Positions 11,915 to 23,060 of a DNA stretch of 64,000 bases are shown here, one piece after another. The notes beneath the pieces are model-generated. The model saw only the letters and a program-made list of their open reading frames with translations, searched no databases and was not told where the DNA came from. The DNA comes from Neoscytalidium dimidiatum (lineage: Eukaryota > Ascomycota > Dothideomycetes > Botryosphaeriales > Botryosphaeriaceae). How positions within the stretch are numbered: the first letter of the stretch is position 1; each line of letters opens with the position of its first letter. The stretch lies in contig CM074699.1 of the NCBI GenBank assembly GCA_037367355.1, positions 3,720,001 to 3,784,000 on the forward strand, given 5' to 3'. The translations under genes were made by a program, and so were the position numbers.

Positions 11915-12816
11915 AGGTGGTGCTAAATCTTTTAATATAGAGCTAGTAGCTGCTATCTGCTCTAACTTCACAATAAATAAAACCTCACGCATTTGCGGCG
12001 GTCAAGGAAGCAGCGTCGAGGAGTGCGAAGAGTAGGGCGATTTTATTCAGGAGAGTGTATGCCTCGCATCAGCGGAGACCAGACTCTCTTGGAATATATA
12101 TTTTGAATAACACGCAGTACGCACGTCACTACCAGAACTTGTTCTTGCATTCAGAATCTACATACAGACGCAGTGATATCGTGCTCTCCAGAAAGCACAT
12201 GCAGCGCCCCTTACCAAACCATCCAACTCCGTATCATCATAACAAAATTCAGTACACGAATGCAGCATAGAATAACTCCTCCAATAGAATCACGAACGTT
12301 CAATTACCACCAAAGAGAGAAAGAGAAGACCTTTGGTAACGAAAGGAACCATACTCCTGTAAAGCCTCATACTAAACCAAGACAGCGACGTCGACAATCG
12401 GATTTTTAACGGTGTGGCAGATGCAGCATGCTCAGAGCGACCTGTATCCCCGAACAACAGTTAGAAAAATATTTTTTTTTTCTGCCACTCTTTGGAAGCG
12501 AAGGTGATATCCAGGGCGAAAAAGAGGTCGGCGAGGGCATGGATAAGGAAGGAGCATGATACACTATGCTCTTTCTTGTGGATGGGGTCGCTATAATGTA
12601 TCCAAAGATAGCTTCATGAAGTGCTTCCCCTGCTTTATTTTATCCTCCACTGCTTTCTCTCACAGAAATTGTTGCCCAATGCTTTCCCCACTTGTTGAAA
12701 GAAAAGTACATTCACAAGTAGTTCATCGTCGAATGAACCCCACTGATCCAACCCTTCCCCCAATAAAAGAACACGTTGTGAATTTCTTAATGTATGGTTT
12801 TGATTTCTAAAGCAAC
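11915..12816. other. Convergent 3' intergenic region
   Basis: AT-richer spacer between the APH-like gene and ATG27. Only short open frames, no recognisable product. Confidence 0.55.
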
Positions 12817-14092
12817 TTACACAGCGCTGTAACCGCCTCTTGAGCCACCACCCTGCACGGAGCTGGTGACGCGGCGGCCGAAGTCCTTGATCAGGTATGG
12901 CAAGTCGCGGATGGTGTCACCGTGGGGCACAGCATCCCAACCTCGGGCGCCGTAGCGTTCGTAGTTGAGCCAGCTGCCAAAGATGAGGTATGCAGCAGTG
13001 CAAAGGAAGACGCTGAGGAGAAAGGCAATGGTCAGCAAATAGTTGCATCATGTGGATGATCGCGAAGGACGCCAGCTTACATGATGATAATCCAGGTGAA
13101 GAAGCCCCAGTGCTCCGACTTGCTAGAGCCTGAGCCGCTCTTCCCTCCGTCGTCGCAGGCGAACTTGGTGTACCACGTCAAACGCAGCACGTCCAGGCCA
13201 TCCTCCTCCTTGTAGCTGACGAACTGCAAGGCCTTGCTTTTGTCAGCCTTCTCCCCGTCATCATCGTCGTCATCCCCATCTTCGTCACCATCGTCATCTT
13301 CCTCCTCATCGTCGTCTGCCCTCACTCGCAGCTTCTTCGCCAGCCGCCTCATCCTCTTCTTCTCCTCCTCCTCCTCCTCCTCCGATCCCTCCTCGGTATC
13401 CCGCTCATCCAGGGGAGTGCCCTCGGTGCCGGTGCGGTTACGGTCGCAGATGAACTCGATCAGGGCCTTCTGCTTGGTGCTCTTCTTCTTGTTGAACGGG
13501 TACTTGCCGCCCTTGAGCTCGAGGCGCAGCCCCTCCTTCTCGGCGTCGGCGTTGGAGTCGGAGCCCCTCAGCTTCGTCCACTTGGGGTCGAGGTGGCCGC
13601 CCGACGAGCTCGCGAAGTTGCCCGCGATGGGCACGACCTTGTAGATGCTCGACGTGTTGTCGGCCGGGTTGTAGGCCTCGGTGACGCCGCACACTGCACG
13701 GTCGCGTTTCAGGATGTCAGCCTCTTCCGATCACGTCTTGTACGGGGGGTGCTTGGGGTCGTTTCATGTAGGCTGCGGCGGAGAGGAATGCTGCAGAGGA
13801 GACGCGACGGAGACGTACCTCGCGTGCCGGTTGGGCACTGATCTTCGGGCTTGATGCCCTTGATGACCTTTAGGTTCGCGCATATGTCGATGGTGAAAGT
13901 AGTGTTGAGGATCGAAGGTGGCTGCTCTTGTACCCAGTGTACCGCTCGCGGGCCGCCCAGCTCCCGGAAATCGTAACCCTTGCCGTCGACTCTGACGTCT
14001 TTGCAGTCGAGATTGACGCCGGAGACTACGGATGGCAGTGCCAATAGTAGCGTGGCGGCGGACAGCGCCGTGGAGTTTTGTGGTCGTCGCAT
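12817..14092 (-). CDS. ATG27: Autophagy-related membrane protein Atg27
   Basis: Three exons on the minus strand, 14092-13819, 13693-13081 and 13012-12817, give 360 aa. A signal peptide is followed by DCKDVRVDGKGYDFRELGGP, typical of Atg27 and its mannose-6-phosphate-receptor-like lumenal fold with paired cysteines. Near the C-terminus is one membrane helix (WGFFTWIIIIVFLCTAAYLI), split by intron 2. The protein ends in GGYSAV; in yeast the terminal Tyr-Ser-x-Val motif sorts Atg27 from the vacuole. Atg27 helps deliver Atg9 vesicles during autophagy. Unusual is a long acidic stretch in the lumenal part (about residues 185-230, runs of Glu and Asp). Both introns keep phase exactly, so the model is well supported. 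Confidence 0.92.
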
Positions 14093-14789
14093 CGTCGTCG
14101 GGAGCGATCGCGTGTAGATGCTCTAGGAGCTATCGAAAGAGGAGTGGAAGCTATAAGGCGGATGCTTGGTATCTGTATGATGCTATTTTATGCGATGTTC
14201 GGGTCTAGAAGGGTGGGGATGAAGGTCGGGTGTTGTTTTGGACGTCGTGGAGCTTGCGGGCAATGATGTAGATGGATGGAGAAGGTGGACGATACATATC
14301 CCGACAGCCTGGTTCGGCGCTGCTCTCTGACCGCCTGCCAAGACTCTTACTCTCACACAGCTGCTGCCCCGGGCACACACTCGCTCTTGGTCAAGCCTGG
14401 GCATGGATGAAACTTGCTTCACGTGCTTCTTTTCAATGCAAATGCTATAATGGGTATTTCATAGTCTTCCAGCCCAAAGTGCTCCTAGTTCCCCATGCAT
14501 AAACTGATCCCGCATCATTTGCAGAATGACCTAAGCATTCTGTCTTTTTATACAGCTTGGATATCTTCACGATTCCTCTCCCTCGACACCAGCACCGATC
14601 TGCTACCCTGCCTCTGTCTGCCCTTTCAGACTAGATCTCTCCCACAATGGCCCCCGACCTGGTGCTGTCGTAGGCTATCAATTCACGGTGAAGATGCTCC
14701 GTAAAGCCCGGGATATCCAAATTTCAACGTGCCGACAGGGTTGGATCGAACAACTCTGAGCGAGATAGCAAGCTATCCGCTCAGATAGT
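14093..14789. other. Intergenic between ATG27 promoter and SAP18 end
   Basis: About 700 bp holding the ATG27 5' flank and the SAP18 3' flank. No gene recognised. Confidence 0.55.
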
Positions 14790-15187
14790 TCAATAAGGTC
14801 TCGGCCCACGTCCTCCGCGGCCTCTCCCATACCCACCGGGCGGCGGTCCTCCGCTGGGTATCTCACCTCTCCGCCATTCTCCCGGGGGCACGCCTCCACC
14901 GCCGAGCCTTCCGCTGCCCTCATACCTCGGACCCCCGCCTCGCCTTCCATAGCCACCACCATAACTCCTGTCCCCGTATCCATTCTCTCGAGGCGGAGGC
15001 CCTCCCCTTCCCATGCCATATTCCCGCGAAGATGAGTAGCGGCTCGCCGGGGGCGGACCGGTGGCCACGGAGCCGTCGGCGCCGGGCGGCAGGATGCAGC
15101 AGGAGACGTAGTCGCCGATGACGAAGCGCGCGTCGGCCAGCGTCTTGTCGGCGTCGCCCTCCAGCTTGTCCAGCGCGCCGCGGCCGT

Positions 15188-15218
<31 letters not shown>

Positions 15219-15614
15219 AGCTGCGTCCTCGTCGTCCACGCCGGGCCCGCCGCCGCCGACGATCACGCTGCCCAGCTCCTTGCTCAGGTACCTGCCGGGC
15301 CCGGCATCCCTACCGCCGGCGCCGCCACCACCACCACCACCGCCGCCGCCGCGCGTGTCCGGGAAGATCAGGCGGAAGGAGAGGCGCGTGCCGATGGCCG
15401 GGTCCGGGAGCAGCGAGGGCAGGGCGGAGACGAGCAGGTGGGTGAGCTCGCGCAGCGAGCAGGTCGGCCAGGTGTAGATCTGGAGGTGCGGCGGCGGCGG
15501 GGCGGGGCTGTGCGGCGAGAACTCGTCGAGGCGGTGGAAGGCGTTGCTGCGGTAGAAGAGCTTGAGCAGGAACGGCGTCGTGGTCTGGCGGTCGACCTTG
15601 GGGGCGACGCTCAT
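14790..15614 (-). CDS. SAP18-like Sin3/ASAP complex subunit with RGG tail
   Basis: A single exon of 274 aa. I took the ATG at 15612-15614 because the SAP18 fold follows at once: TTPFLLKLFYRSNAFHRLDE, then LQIYTWPTCSLRELTHLL and later DARFVIGDYVSCCILPP. These are the ubiquitin-like SAP18 landmarks. In animals SAP18 sits in Sin3-HDAC complexes and in the splicing-linked ASAP complex. The fold is split by an insert of poly-Gly, acidic and poly-Thr sequence (about residues 88-145). The last 80 residues are Arg/Gly/Pro/Tyr-rich and end GYGRGRGGRGPRPY, an RGG-type tail expected to bind RNA. It shares a 306-bp divergent promoter with PRP18. Confidence 0.88.
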
Positions 15615-15920
15615 GGTTGCGGAGGTGCGGGTCGCGTGGAGCTGCGCGGATGCAGGCTGGATGTGCGACGGGCTTGGAGCGGCTTTGAGCGCGTGCGGGT
15701 TCTTTGATGGAGAGGCGCAATGGCTTGGGCTCGCGGGGAAGGCGCGCGCTGGTGAAGCCCCAGCTGCGATGGAATGTGCGATGCACGTCAGGCCGCAGTT
15801 TTGCCGGCCGTCACTCTCCATGAGCTGCTCCGACGCGCCTCCGCTACCCTGTCCGCCTTCATATTCCTTTCTATTCCGCTCGCTCACTACATTACTGGTC
15901 ACAAGCGCGCACCGCCCAGC
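15615..15920. promoter_or_regulatory. Divergent promoter SAP18 / PRP18
   Basis: 306 bp between the two start codons. It must contain both core promoters. I identified no specific factor site. Confidence 0.5.
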
Positions 15921-17060
15921 ATGGACTTCGCCAAGCTCATGTCCGCTCAGATCGAAAAGAGCAAATCGTCCTCGACGTCCAGCGATTCATCCAAAAAGTA
16001 CCTGAAACGCTCCGAGGTCGAGGCCCAACGTCAAGCCGCTTACCTTGCCGAACAGAAGAAAGCAGAGGAAGAACGCCTAGCCAAGCTTGAGAAGAAGCGC
16101 AAGCTCGAGGAGGAGGAACAGGAGCGCGAGCGCGAGCGCCAGGAAAAGAAGCGTCGTCTGGCCGAGCAGTCGCGCAAGCTGCGTGAGGAGGAGGAAGAGG
16201 CCGCCGAGCGGGAACGCAGGAGACGCCTCGGCCTGCCCGACCTGCCGCCCAAGGATAGGGAAAGCGAGAAGGAGGAGACACCGCTCCCGGAAGGCGAGCA
16301 GGACATTCCGGATGAGGAGCTGGTTGAGAAGCTGCGCGCGCTCGAGGAGCCCGCAAGGCTGTTCGGCGAAACACACAGGCAGCGTTTAAAGCGGTATAAG
16401 AGGCTTACAGGCCAGGCGGCGACCGTGAAGATGTACGATGGACCTATCCCTACGACGCTCGAACCTGTACCGGGGGGAGAGATGCTGGTCGCCGGCACAC
16501 TGCCGAAGGACGTCGAGGGCAAGCAGTTCCTTGCACGGCAACTGGGCTCGTACTTCAACATGGTGTTGCGGGAGTGGGAGATTGCGTTGGCTCAACGGCC
16601 CGACGAAGTCAAGACGAGCTTCCAGGGAAAGCAGGCGTACAACGCTATGGTACAGGCCAAGGAAAACCTGCGACCATTATTCAGGAAGCTCGAGAAAGAC
16701 GAGGTCGAAGACAGTGTTCTAGAGGCGGTTGTGGAGATCGTCAAGGCGGCACAGGAGAGACGATATGTTGATGCGAACGACGGTTATCTCCGCCTTAGTA
16801 TCGGCAAGGCGTAAGTTGCTACCCTAAGGTCTTTCTGGAGAAGTCCTACTGACACAATGTCTAGTGCGTGGCCCATTGGTGTTACCATGGTTGGCATCCA
16901 CGAACGTTCGGCACGAGAGAAGCTACACGAGAGCGATAAGGCGACTGCACATATCATGAGCGACGAGACGACAAGGAAGTACCTCCAGAGCATCAAGCGC
17001 TGCTTGAGCTTTGCGCAGACGAGGTGGCCTCCGGAGGACCAACTGCAGCTCATGGGTTAA
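15921..17060 (+). CDS. PRP18: Pre-mRNA splicing factor Prp18
   Basis: Exons 15921-16810 and 16865-17060 with a 54-bp intron give 361 aa. The start MDFAKLMSAQIEKSK is the usual Prp18 N-terminus. A long charged coiled coil (about residues 30-110) leads to the PRP4/PRP18 motif (LRALEEPARLFGETHRQRLKRY), and the C-terminal Prp18 helical domain follows, with YLRLSIGKAAWPIGVTMVGI spanning the intron and matching its conserved loop. Prp18 acts in the second catalytic step of splicing, docking the 3' splice site with Slu7. The divergent neighbour SAP18 also belongs to an RNA-processing complex in other eukaryotes. DML1 follows 343 bp downstream on the same strand. Confidence 0.96.
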
Positions 17061-17403
17061 AAAAACGGAGGACTTTAGCGGGATATAGATAATTCAGCTT
17101 AGAAGAATTGCTGCTAATAATCAGAAGAGTCCCATGGTGCGCTTTGGCGACTGTGTGAAGCGCGAGAAACGTGGGCGAGCGGAGAATGAAATGACGTCGT
17201 CCTGTGGATTCGCGCCAAGAACTGTAATATCAATATGAAGAACACCATTATCTGTTCTGAACTGCTCACGATCGTGTGTGCTCCGGGGGTTCGGGAAAGT
17301 GCGCATTCGGCAATAAAACGCCGTAAGAAAATCCGCACCCCGCCAAATCGCCTCAGCTTCACCCACGACCTGCCGACGGATCCCAACCTACGACACTTCA
17401 GCC
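17061..17403. other. Intergenic PRP18-DML1
   Basis: 343 bp with the PRP18 3' end and the DML1 promoter. Nothing else seen. Confidence 0.55.
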
Positions 17404-18551
17404 ATGCACGAGATTGTGACTTTGCAGTTCGGCCAACAGAGCAATTATCTCGGCACGCATTTCTGGAACGCCCAGGTAGGACTCCTGCATATGATTTACC
17501 CTTCGTCTCACCTCATGGACGGCCTTCTTATATTCCTAACCGTAGGAATCCTACTTCACGTACGACGACCCGGAAAAAACAGGCGACGCAACAGCCGCGG
17601 AGCCGTCGCCCGTCGACCATGACGTTCACTTCAGACCCGGCATCGGTGCTGATGGGTCGGATACGTTTATGCCACGCGCCGTCATTTATGATCTCAAGGG
17701 CGCCTTTGGAAGTATGAGGAAGATTAATGCCTTGTATGAGCCAGAGGACGAGGGAGATGCTTCGCTATGGTAGGTCCATTTTTTCTCTTCTCTTGACTTT
17801 TCCTTCCTCATGTCTATTCATTCTACTCTCTCCTGTTTTGTCATGGCCGGTACATTTAAGAAAGAGTCTGGGATTCCTGACAGGTCAGAGCGAGTGAGAC
17901 CAAGGTTGCGCTGTTCGATTTCTACATCTTGTTGTGGCAGTCTCCGTGCACCTCCAATGTATTATCATTCGTCATTTCAACCACTGTATGCCACAGAATA
18001 CCTAAGATTATATCTTCCTTTTCTCGTTATCAGAATACTCTTATCATCTGACGAACACTCTCCACATCCCAACAGGCCCGGCAGCACAATCACCCACCGC
18101 GCCCCGGCTATACAGCCCAGCGCTTACCAGCAAGCCCTCGACACGGGGCTACAACCGCCTGCGCTCACAACTTCCACGGTGCGCTACTGGTCCGACTACA
18201 GCCGGGTGTACTACCACCCGAAGTCCCTCATCCAACTCCACGAATACGAACTCCAATCGCAGCTCAACCCGTTCGAAGCGTGGAGCGTCGGCGACGAGCT
18301 CTTCGGCACGCTCGACAAGGAGCACGACCTGCTGGACCGCGACCTGCGGCCCTTCGTCGAGGAGTGCGACCAGATGCAAGGGCTGCAGGTGCTGAGCTCC
18401 GTCGACGACGCTTGGGGCGGGTTCGCGGCGCGGTACGTGGAGCGGCTCCGCGACGAGTTCGGGAAGCTGAGCGTCTGGGTGTGGGGGTTGGAGGAGGAGG
18501 AGAAGAAGGCGAGGGTAAAGTTTCCTGCTCTCCCTAGAAAAAAAGGGGGGG

Positions 18552-18592
<41 letters not shown>

Positions 18593-19040
18593 GCGCACGA
18601 CAGGCTAACAAAAAAAGCCAAAACAGGACCAAAAGCTCCGCCAACTGACCAACCACGCCCTCACCCTGCACGCCCTCGTCCCCACCTCCTCCGCCTACAT
18701 CCCGCTCGCCGCCGTCCCCAAGCCCGCCGCCACCTCCTCCCCCGCGTCGTCCTACATCCGCGCCTTCGACCCGTCGTCCCGCTGGCACACCTCCGCCCTC
18801 CAGGCCGCCGCCCTCGAATCCGCCACCCTGCCCTCCCGCCTCCGCGACGGGAGAGCGCGCGCCCCGCTCGCGCAGCTCGAGGCCGTCTTCAACAACGGCG
18901 GCAACCGCCGAGTCGTCGAGGCGCGCATGAGCGTCGCGGACCCGGGCCGCCTGGCGGCCGCGCTCGAGAAGCGTGTCGAAGAAGCGACCGCCGCGGCCGC
19001 AGCCGTGGCGAAAGCGGCCGGGGGGAAGGGGTACGCTCGG

Positions 19041-19071
<31 letters not shown>

Positions 19072-19616
19072 ATGGAGACGAGGACGAAGATGAAGAGGGC
19101 GGCCGCCCGTTCGACCTCGACCTCTCGCGCCTCGGGCCGGAGGAGCAGATGCAGCAGGTTCTGCGGCGCGGAGGAGGAGTAGGAGGAGTAGGGGGCACGA
19201 GGGAGCGCGCCCACCTCTTCGGCCGCGCGGAGACGCTGCGCGGCGAGTGGGAGGCGGCGGAGCGGGTGGACGCGCTGAACCGCCGCGCGAGGGACCGGTT
19301 CAGCGGCGCGCGCATGGTGCAGCGGTACGGGGCGCCGGCGTCGCTGCTGTTCCCGCTGCTGGACTCTTATCCGCGCATTTTCGATTTCGCTGCCGCGGCG
19401 CCGGCGGGCGGCAAGGGGGAGGGTGTCGCGGTCAGGACGGCGTTGGAGACGAGTTCGGGGGTGTCGGAGAGGCTGAGGGGATTGGGTGGGTTGGTGGGGA
19501 GGCTGGTGGGCGTGGAGCAGAGGGAGGAGTTGGCGAATGGGTTGAAGACGCTGGCGGAGGAGTATGAGGAGGGGTGGGATAGTGGGCTAGAGGACAGTGA
19601 GGATGATGATGAGTGA
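17404..19616 (+). CDS. DML1: Misato/DML1 family mitochondrial inheritance protein
   Basis: Four exons, 17404-17475, 17546-17769, 18076-18514 and 18627-19616, give 574 aa. It begins [20 protein letters not shown], the tubulin-like N-terminus of the family. Exon 2 opens with ESYFTYDDP and holds the FRPGIGADG and [15 protein letters not shown] segments. Later come [11 protein letters not shown] and [17 protein letters not shown] parts of the DML1/Misato tubulin domain. The yeast protein is needed for mitochondrial DNA inheritance. Intron 2 is long for this genome (306 bp), and intron 3 carries a GA microsatellite. A Gly-rich then acidic insert (about residues 465-490) interrupts the C-terminal half. 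Phases close exactly, but the long intron leaves room for an unseen alternative exon. Confidence 0.9.
18557..18586. repeat. (AG)n microsatellite in DML1 intron 3
   Basis: About 15 uninterrupted AG units inside the 112-bp intron, between a G-run and an A-rich stretch. It probably varies in length between strains. Confidence 0.9.
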
Positions 19617-22600
19617 GTGAGAAACCAGGTTTGTGGGGTGGATTCACGGCTCTGACGAGCAGGCTGGGATGTACAGAGTTGATCTCGCTTGTAGCAGATT
19701 GTTGTTGGCTCTTCACGCTTTCTTGCTCTTCTACAGTAAAGAGTTGACCCACAACAGAAAAAGGAGCCACCGAGAGATGCAGCATGCTCAAGCATAGTAT
19801 TATGTCAACAGCCAATGGCTGTCAGATGCGCGGTATCAGCTGCTGAGTTGTACAAGCGACGGCGGTGAAAAGCAAGTGGGCCGACGTGATGCGATCAGCT
19901 CACTCGCGGAGAGCCAGGCTGTTGCCGAAGGAACGCGGCACGGCCAAGTCACGATAGCTGCAACCCCGGTCCGATCCACAGCTCGCTGACGCTTTCGTCG
20001 CCCTCCCGAGCGGCACAGACGACCGTTTTTCGGGCTCGCGCCGTTTGGATTTCGATAGCGCTTTTCTGGACGGACTTGCCGGCTGCCGAGGTGGAACCTA
20101 CCCCTCACTCCACCACGAGGGAATACGAGAAAAAGTCATCACTCTCTCATCAGTAAGCGCGGGGGAGGTGACTTGGAAGAGTGATTTCAAGTGACTATCG
20201 ACGGGAAGGATAGGCGCCATCGCTCGTATATACGCCCCGGGCGAGAGGGAAAGGATCGGGCGAAGGAATACGAAAGGAAGGTCACTCGATCATCCGCATT
20301 CGAGCCTTCGGCTGGCCGGAAAAATTGGAGATGATGATTATGACAGTGCTGTCCAGCGTCGTTTTTCCCTTGACAGAGTAGCGCACATGATTGTCACCCA
20401 CAACTGTTTACCATTTTCAGGCTCGGGAATCGTATTTTTTTTTTTTGAAGTTGCCTAAAGTCAGCTGATTGACTCTCATGAGTATGTGAAAGGAATTTCC
20501 CGGACGCGAGAGGGCCTTTCGTCCCATTCGCGCTCGGCGTCTCATGGGGGTTTTCCCTCCTTCGGAGGCAATGGAGGCGGTTAGGCTTTTTGGGTTTCTG
20601 GAAGCTGAGCCAGTCCGATTTTCCGGGGCCTCCGGCAACTGACGGCCAGAAAACGGGGGGGCTAGCTGTACCAGCGCTCTCGTGAACCCAAAGGTTGCTG
20701 TTAGTCATTGGCGGTAGTAGCAAGGTGGCAAGAAGATAGTCAAAGATGCTACGACGCGGCAGTTGCCAATGAGAAAATTTTCGGAGGTCGAAGGGCGAGA
20801 GGGCGGTCTAGTCTTCGGTTGAGAGGTGACGGGTACGCCGATGTCGAAATATTGTGGGGCCTGTCTACCGGTGTCGACATGTGTCAGCCTCAAGAGAAGA
20901 TCGCAGATGGTTGAGAGACGGAGCAGGCAGGGACGAACGGGCCCGACGCATCAAGCTTTCAGCAGGCGTCGAGATTCGGAAAAGGTGCAGTTGTGAGATT
21001 AAACTGCGATGATCCTGCTAGCGCGGCGTGGAGGATGAGCGGGCAGGCGTCGGGGATCTTCGCTGGACGAGCCGTGCGTCTCCAGTTTTTCCCTCTCGGG
21101 CCAGGAACGCCGCTGGTGCTGGCGCGCTGTCATTCGAAGGCTCGCGCGTGAGAAGGCCCGTCCACGGCGGCATGAAAGCGGCATATGCACGCGAGGCTAG
21201 GCACCGAGGCGGCGCGGACGCGGACGCGGATGCGGACGCAATTTTCTCTTTCTTTCGTCAGGGTTGCAGCAGTGGCAGCCACCGACGTGATGCTGTTCGC
21301 CGGACAACCGTGCCCACCAACCGCGGGGCTTAGTGCCTGAGCGCGCCCGTTGAAAGCATCTCAGCGGACGCAGGAACACCGGTCGAGCCAGTGGTTGAGC
21401 GGGCGGAGCTGACGGGAGAGACGGACGCGAGTCCGTCGACGAGAGGTCGGAGAGCCGGCGTTGGGCGGCGAGGAGAGCTGTGGCCTGTCGTGTCGAGCCA
21501 TGTCGTGTCGTGTTGTGTCGACAGTGCCGTGTCGTGCGGTGTCCGGGGCCTCTGCCTCGCTTGCACAGGCAGGCAGGCAGGCAGACAGGCAGGCAGGCGC
21601 TGCTGGGTGGAAGAGGGAACTGCCCGCGGCCGCTTCCACCTCAACCTGCCCTCGTCCCCGTCTCCGCACGCTGCCGCCTGGTTCTTCGAGAAGCCACTCG
21701 ACGCCCTCCACGACCAGCCTGCAAGAAATCGACCAGCCTCCAATCATCGCTCCAGCTGCCTCGAACCCGCCGCACCCCCGGCTAGCTTCATCCTCGCCTG
21801 CCTCTGACTTGTCAGCCATCCTATCCCTGCCGCTGCATGCAACGCTCCCACCTGCACCTTCGAGCACTCGAGCACACGAGCGTAGGGCCTTCATGCTGAC
21901 AGCGCAGCCAGCGCGAGCATCTGGGGCATTGATGCGCAGAGCCAGAGAGGCACGAGCTGTGGGCTGACCGGATCGTCGCCCTCTCCCGCACCCGCACCCA
22001 CACCCGCACCCGCAATCGCTCTCGCACGTACTCCCACCACCCGAGAAGAAGCGGCCGCCGGCTGCCGTTGCGATCGCGGGTCGCCCGGCCAGCCCTTTTC
22101 CGGCAAGGCGCTGCTATTCTTGGACTGCTGCCCGCCAGCTGCCAGCAGCAGCAGCAGCAGCAGCCTTGCCACCTCGCGATCAGAGCAGCCGCCTTGAGAA
22201 CGCAGCCCGTGCCAGCCACCGCCCAGTGCAGCCCAAGAAGACGGTAGCCCGCGCCGCTGCACGCGATGCAATGCCCATCCTGCTGCCCCGCTGGCCCAAA
22301 GCTTGGCCAATGACGCTATGCTGTCCCACCAGGGCGACCCGCACGAGCCTGGCGAGACCGTGATTCTACCAGACTTTGACCGTGCAGAGTTCTGCACCGC
22401 GAATTTGCCCGCCCGAGCGCTGCCCTCTGCCCGACGCAAGCATTGCTGCTGTTTGAAACTCGCTTCTTCCCAAGAGCAGCCCGTGTGGGCTGGGCGGTGG
22501 CTGGCTCTGGGAAGGCAATAGGCAATATTTGTTTTGGTGGGCTGGCCGCCGTCGGTGGTGAGAGCTGCTCCTTCGCCGTCATCCCGGTGCCTGCCCAGCA

Positions 22601-23060
22601 TCTACTGTTGAGCTACCTGCATTAGCCTGCCGCCCCGCCTGCCCTACCACATCAGAACGCCGACACCACGCCGTCCCAGATCGGCCTGGCTATACGAGAT
22701 GTGCCTCTTCGCCTGCTTGCCCAGCCCAGCTGCGCCAGGGATGCTCCACCTCTCACCACGCCCATATGAGGTCACTGCTATTAAGCTTCCATGCAACCCT
22801 ACCGTAAACGGATCATCCAATGCCTGCCGGAAAAAGCCTGCTGGTGGATCCCCGACCCAGACAGATATAGAGAGCCTCCTCCTGCCCACCCACCCACACG
22901 GTTCCGTCGTTCATATCAAGAAGCCAGCCCCGTGCTTTTGATCTCCAGCCTCCCAGGACGGTAACTCGCTCGCTACGGTTGCTGTTCATCCCTCGTTATA
23001 TCTACCCAACCTTCCCTCCTGTCGCTATCCACTCAGCGCACGGAAACCTTACTCCCAATC
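19617..23060. other. Long gene-free region upstream of wall protein
   Basis: 3.4 kb without a recognisable gene. The part from about 21.0 kb on is GC-rich and full of short repeats: GCGGAC units near 21215-21240, a GGCA run at 21565-21600, ACCCGC units near 21985-22015 and GCA units near 22142-22163. Overlapping open frames on both strands are low-complexity and unlikely to be genes. It may be a long promoter or 5' leader for the wall protein at 23061. Confidence 0.5.
21565..21600. repeat. (GGCA)n tetranucleotide microsatellite
   Basis: About nine GGCA/GACA units in tandem in the gene-free stretch upstream of the wall protein gene. Confidence 0.8.

Noticed and set aside
17770..18075. Possible extra exon inside DML1's 306-bp intron
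   Set aside because: The outer splice sites give an exact W codon and good family continuity; sequence inside the intron is AT-rich and unlike the family.
21330..22601. Several overlapping frames of 100-236 codons on both strands
   Set aside because: They run through GGCA, GCA and ACCCGC repeats and are products of composition.
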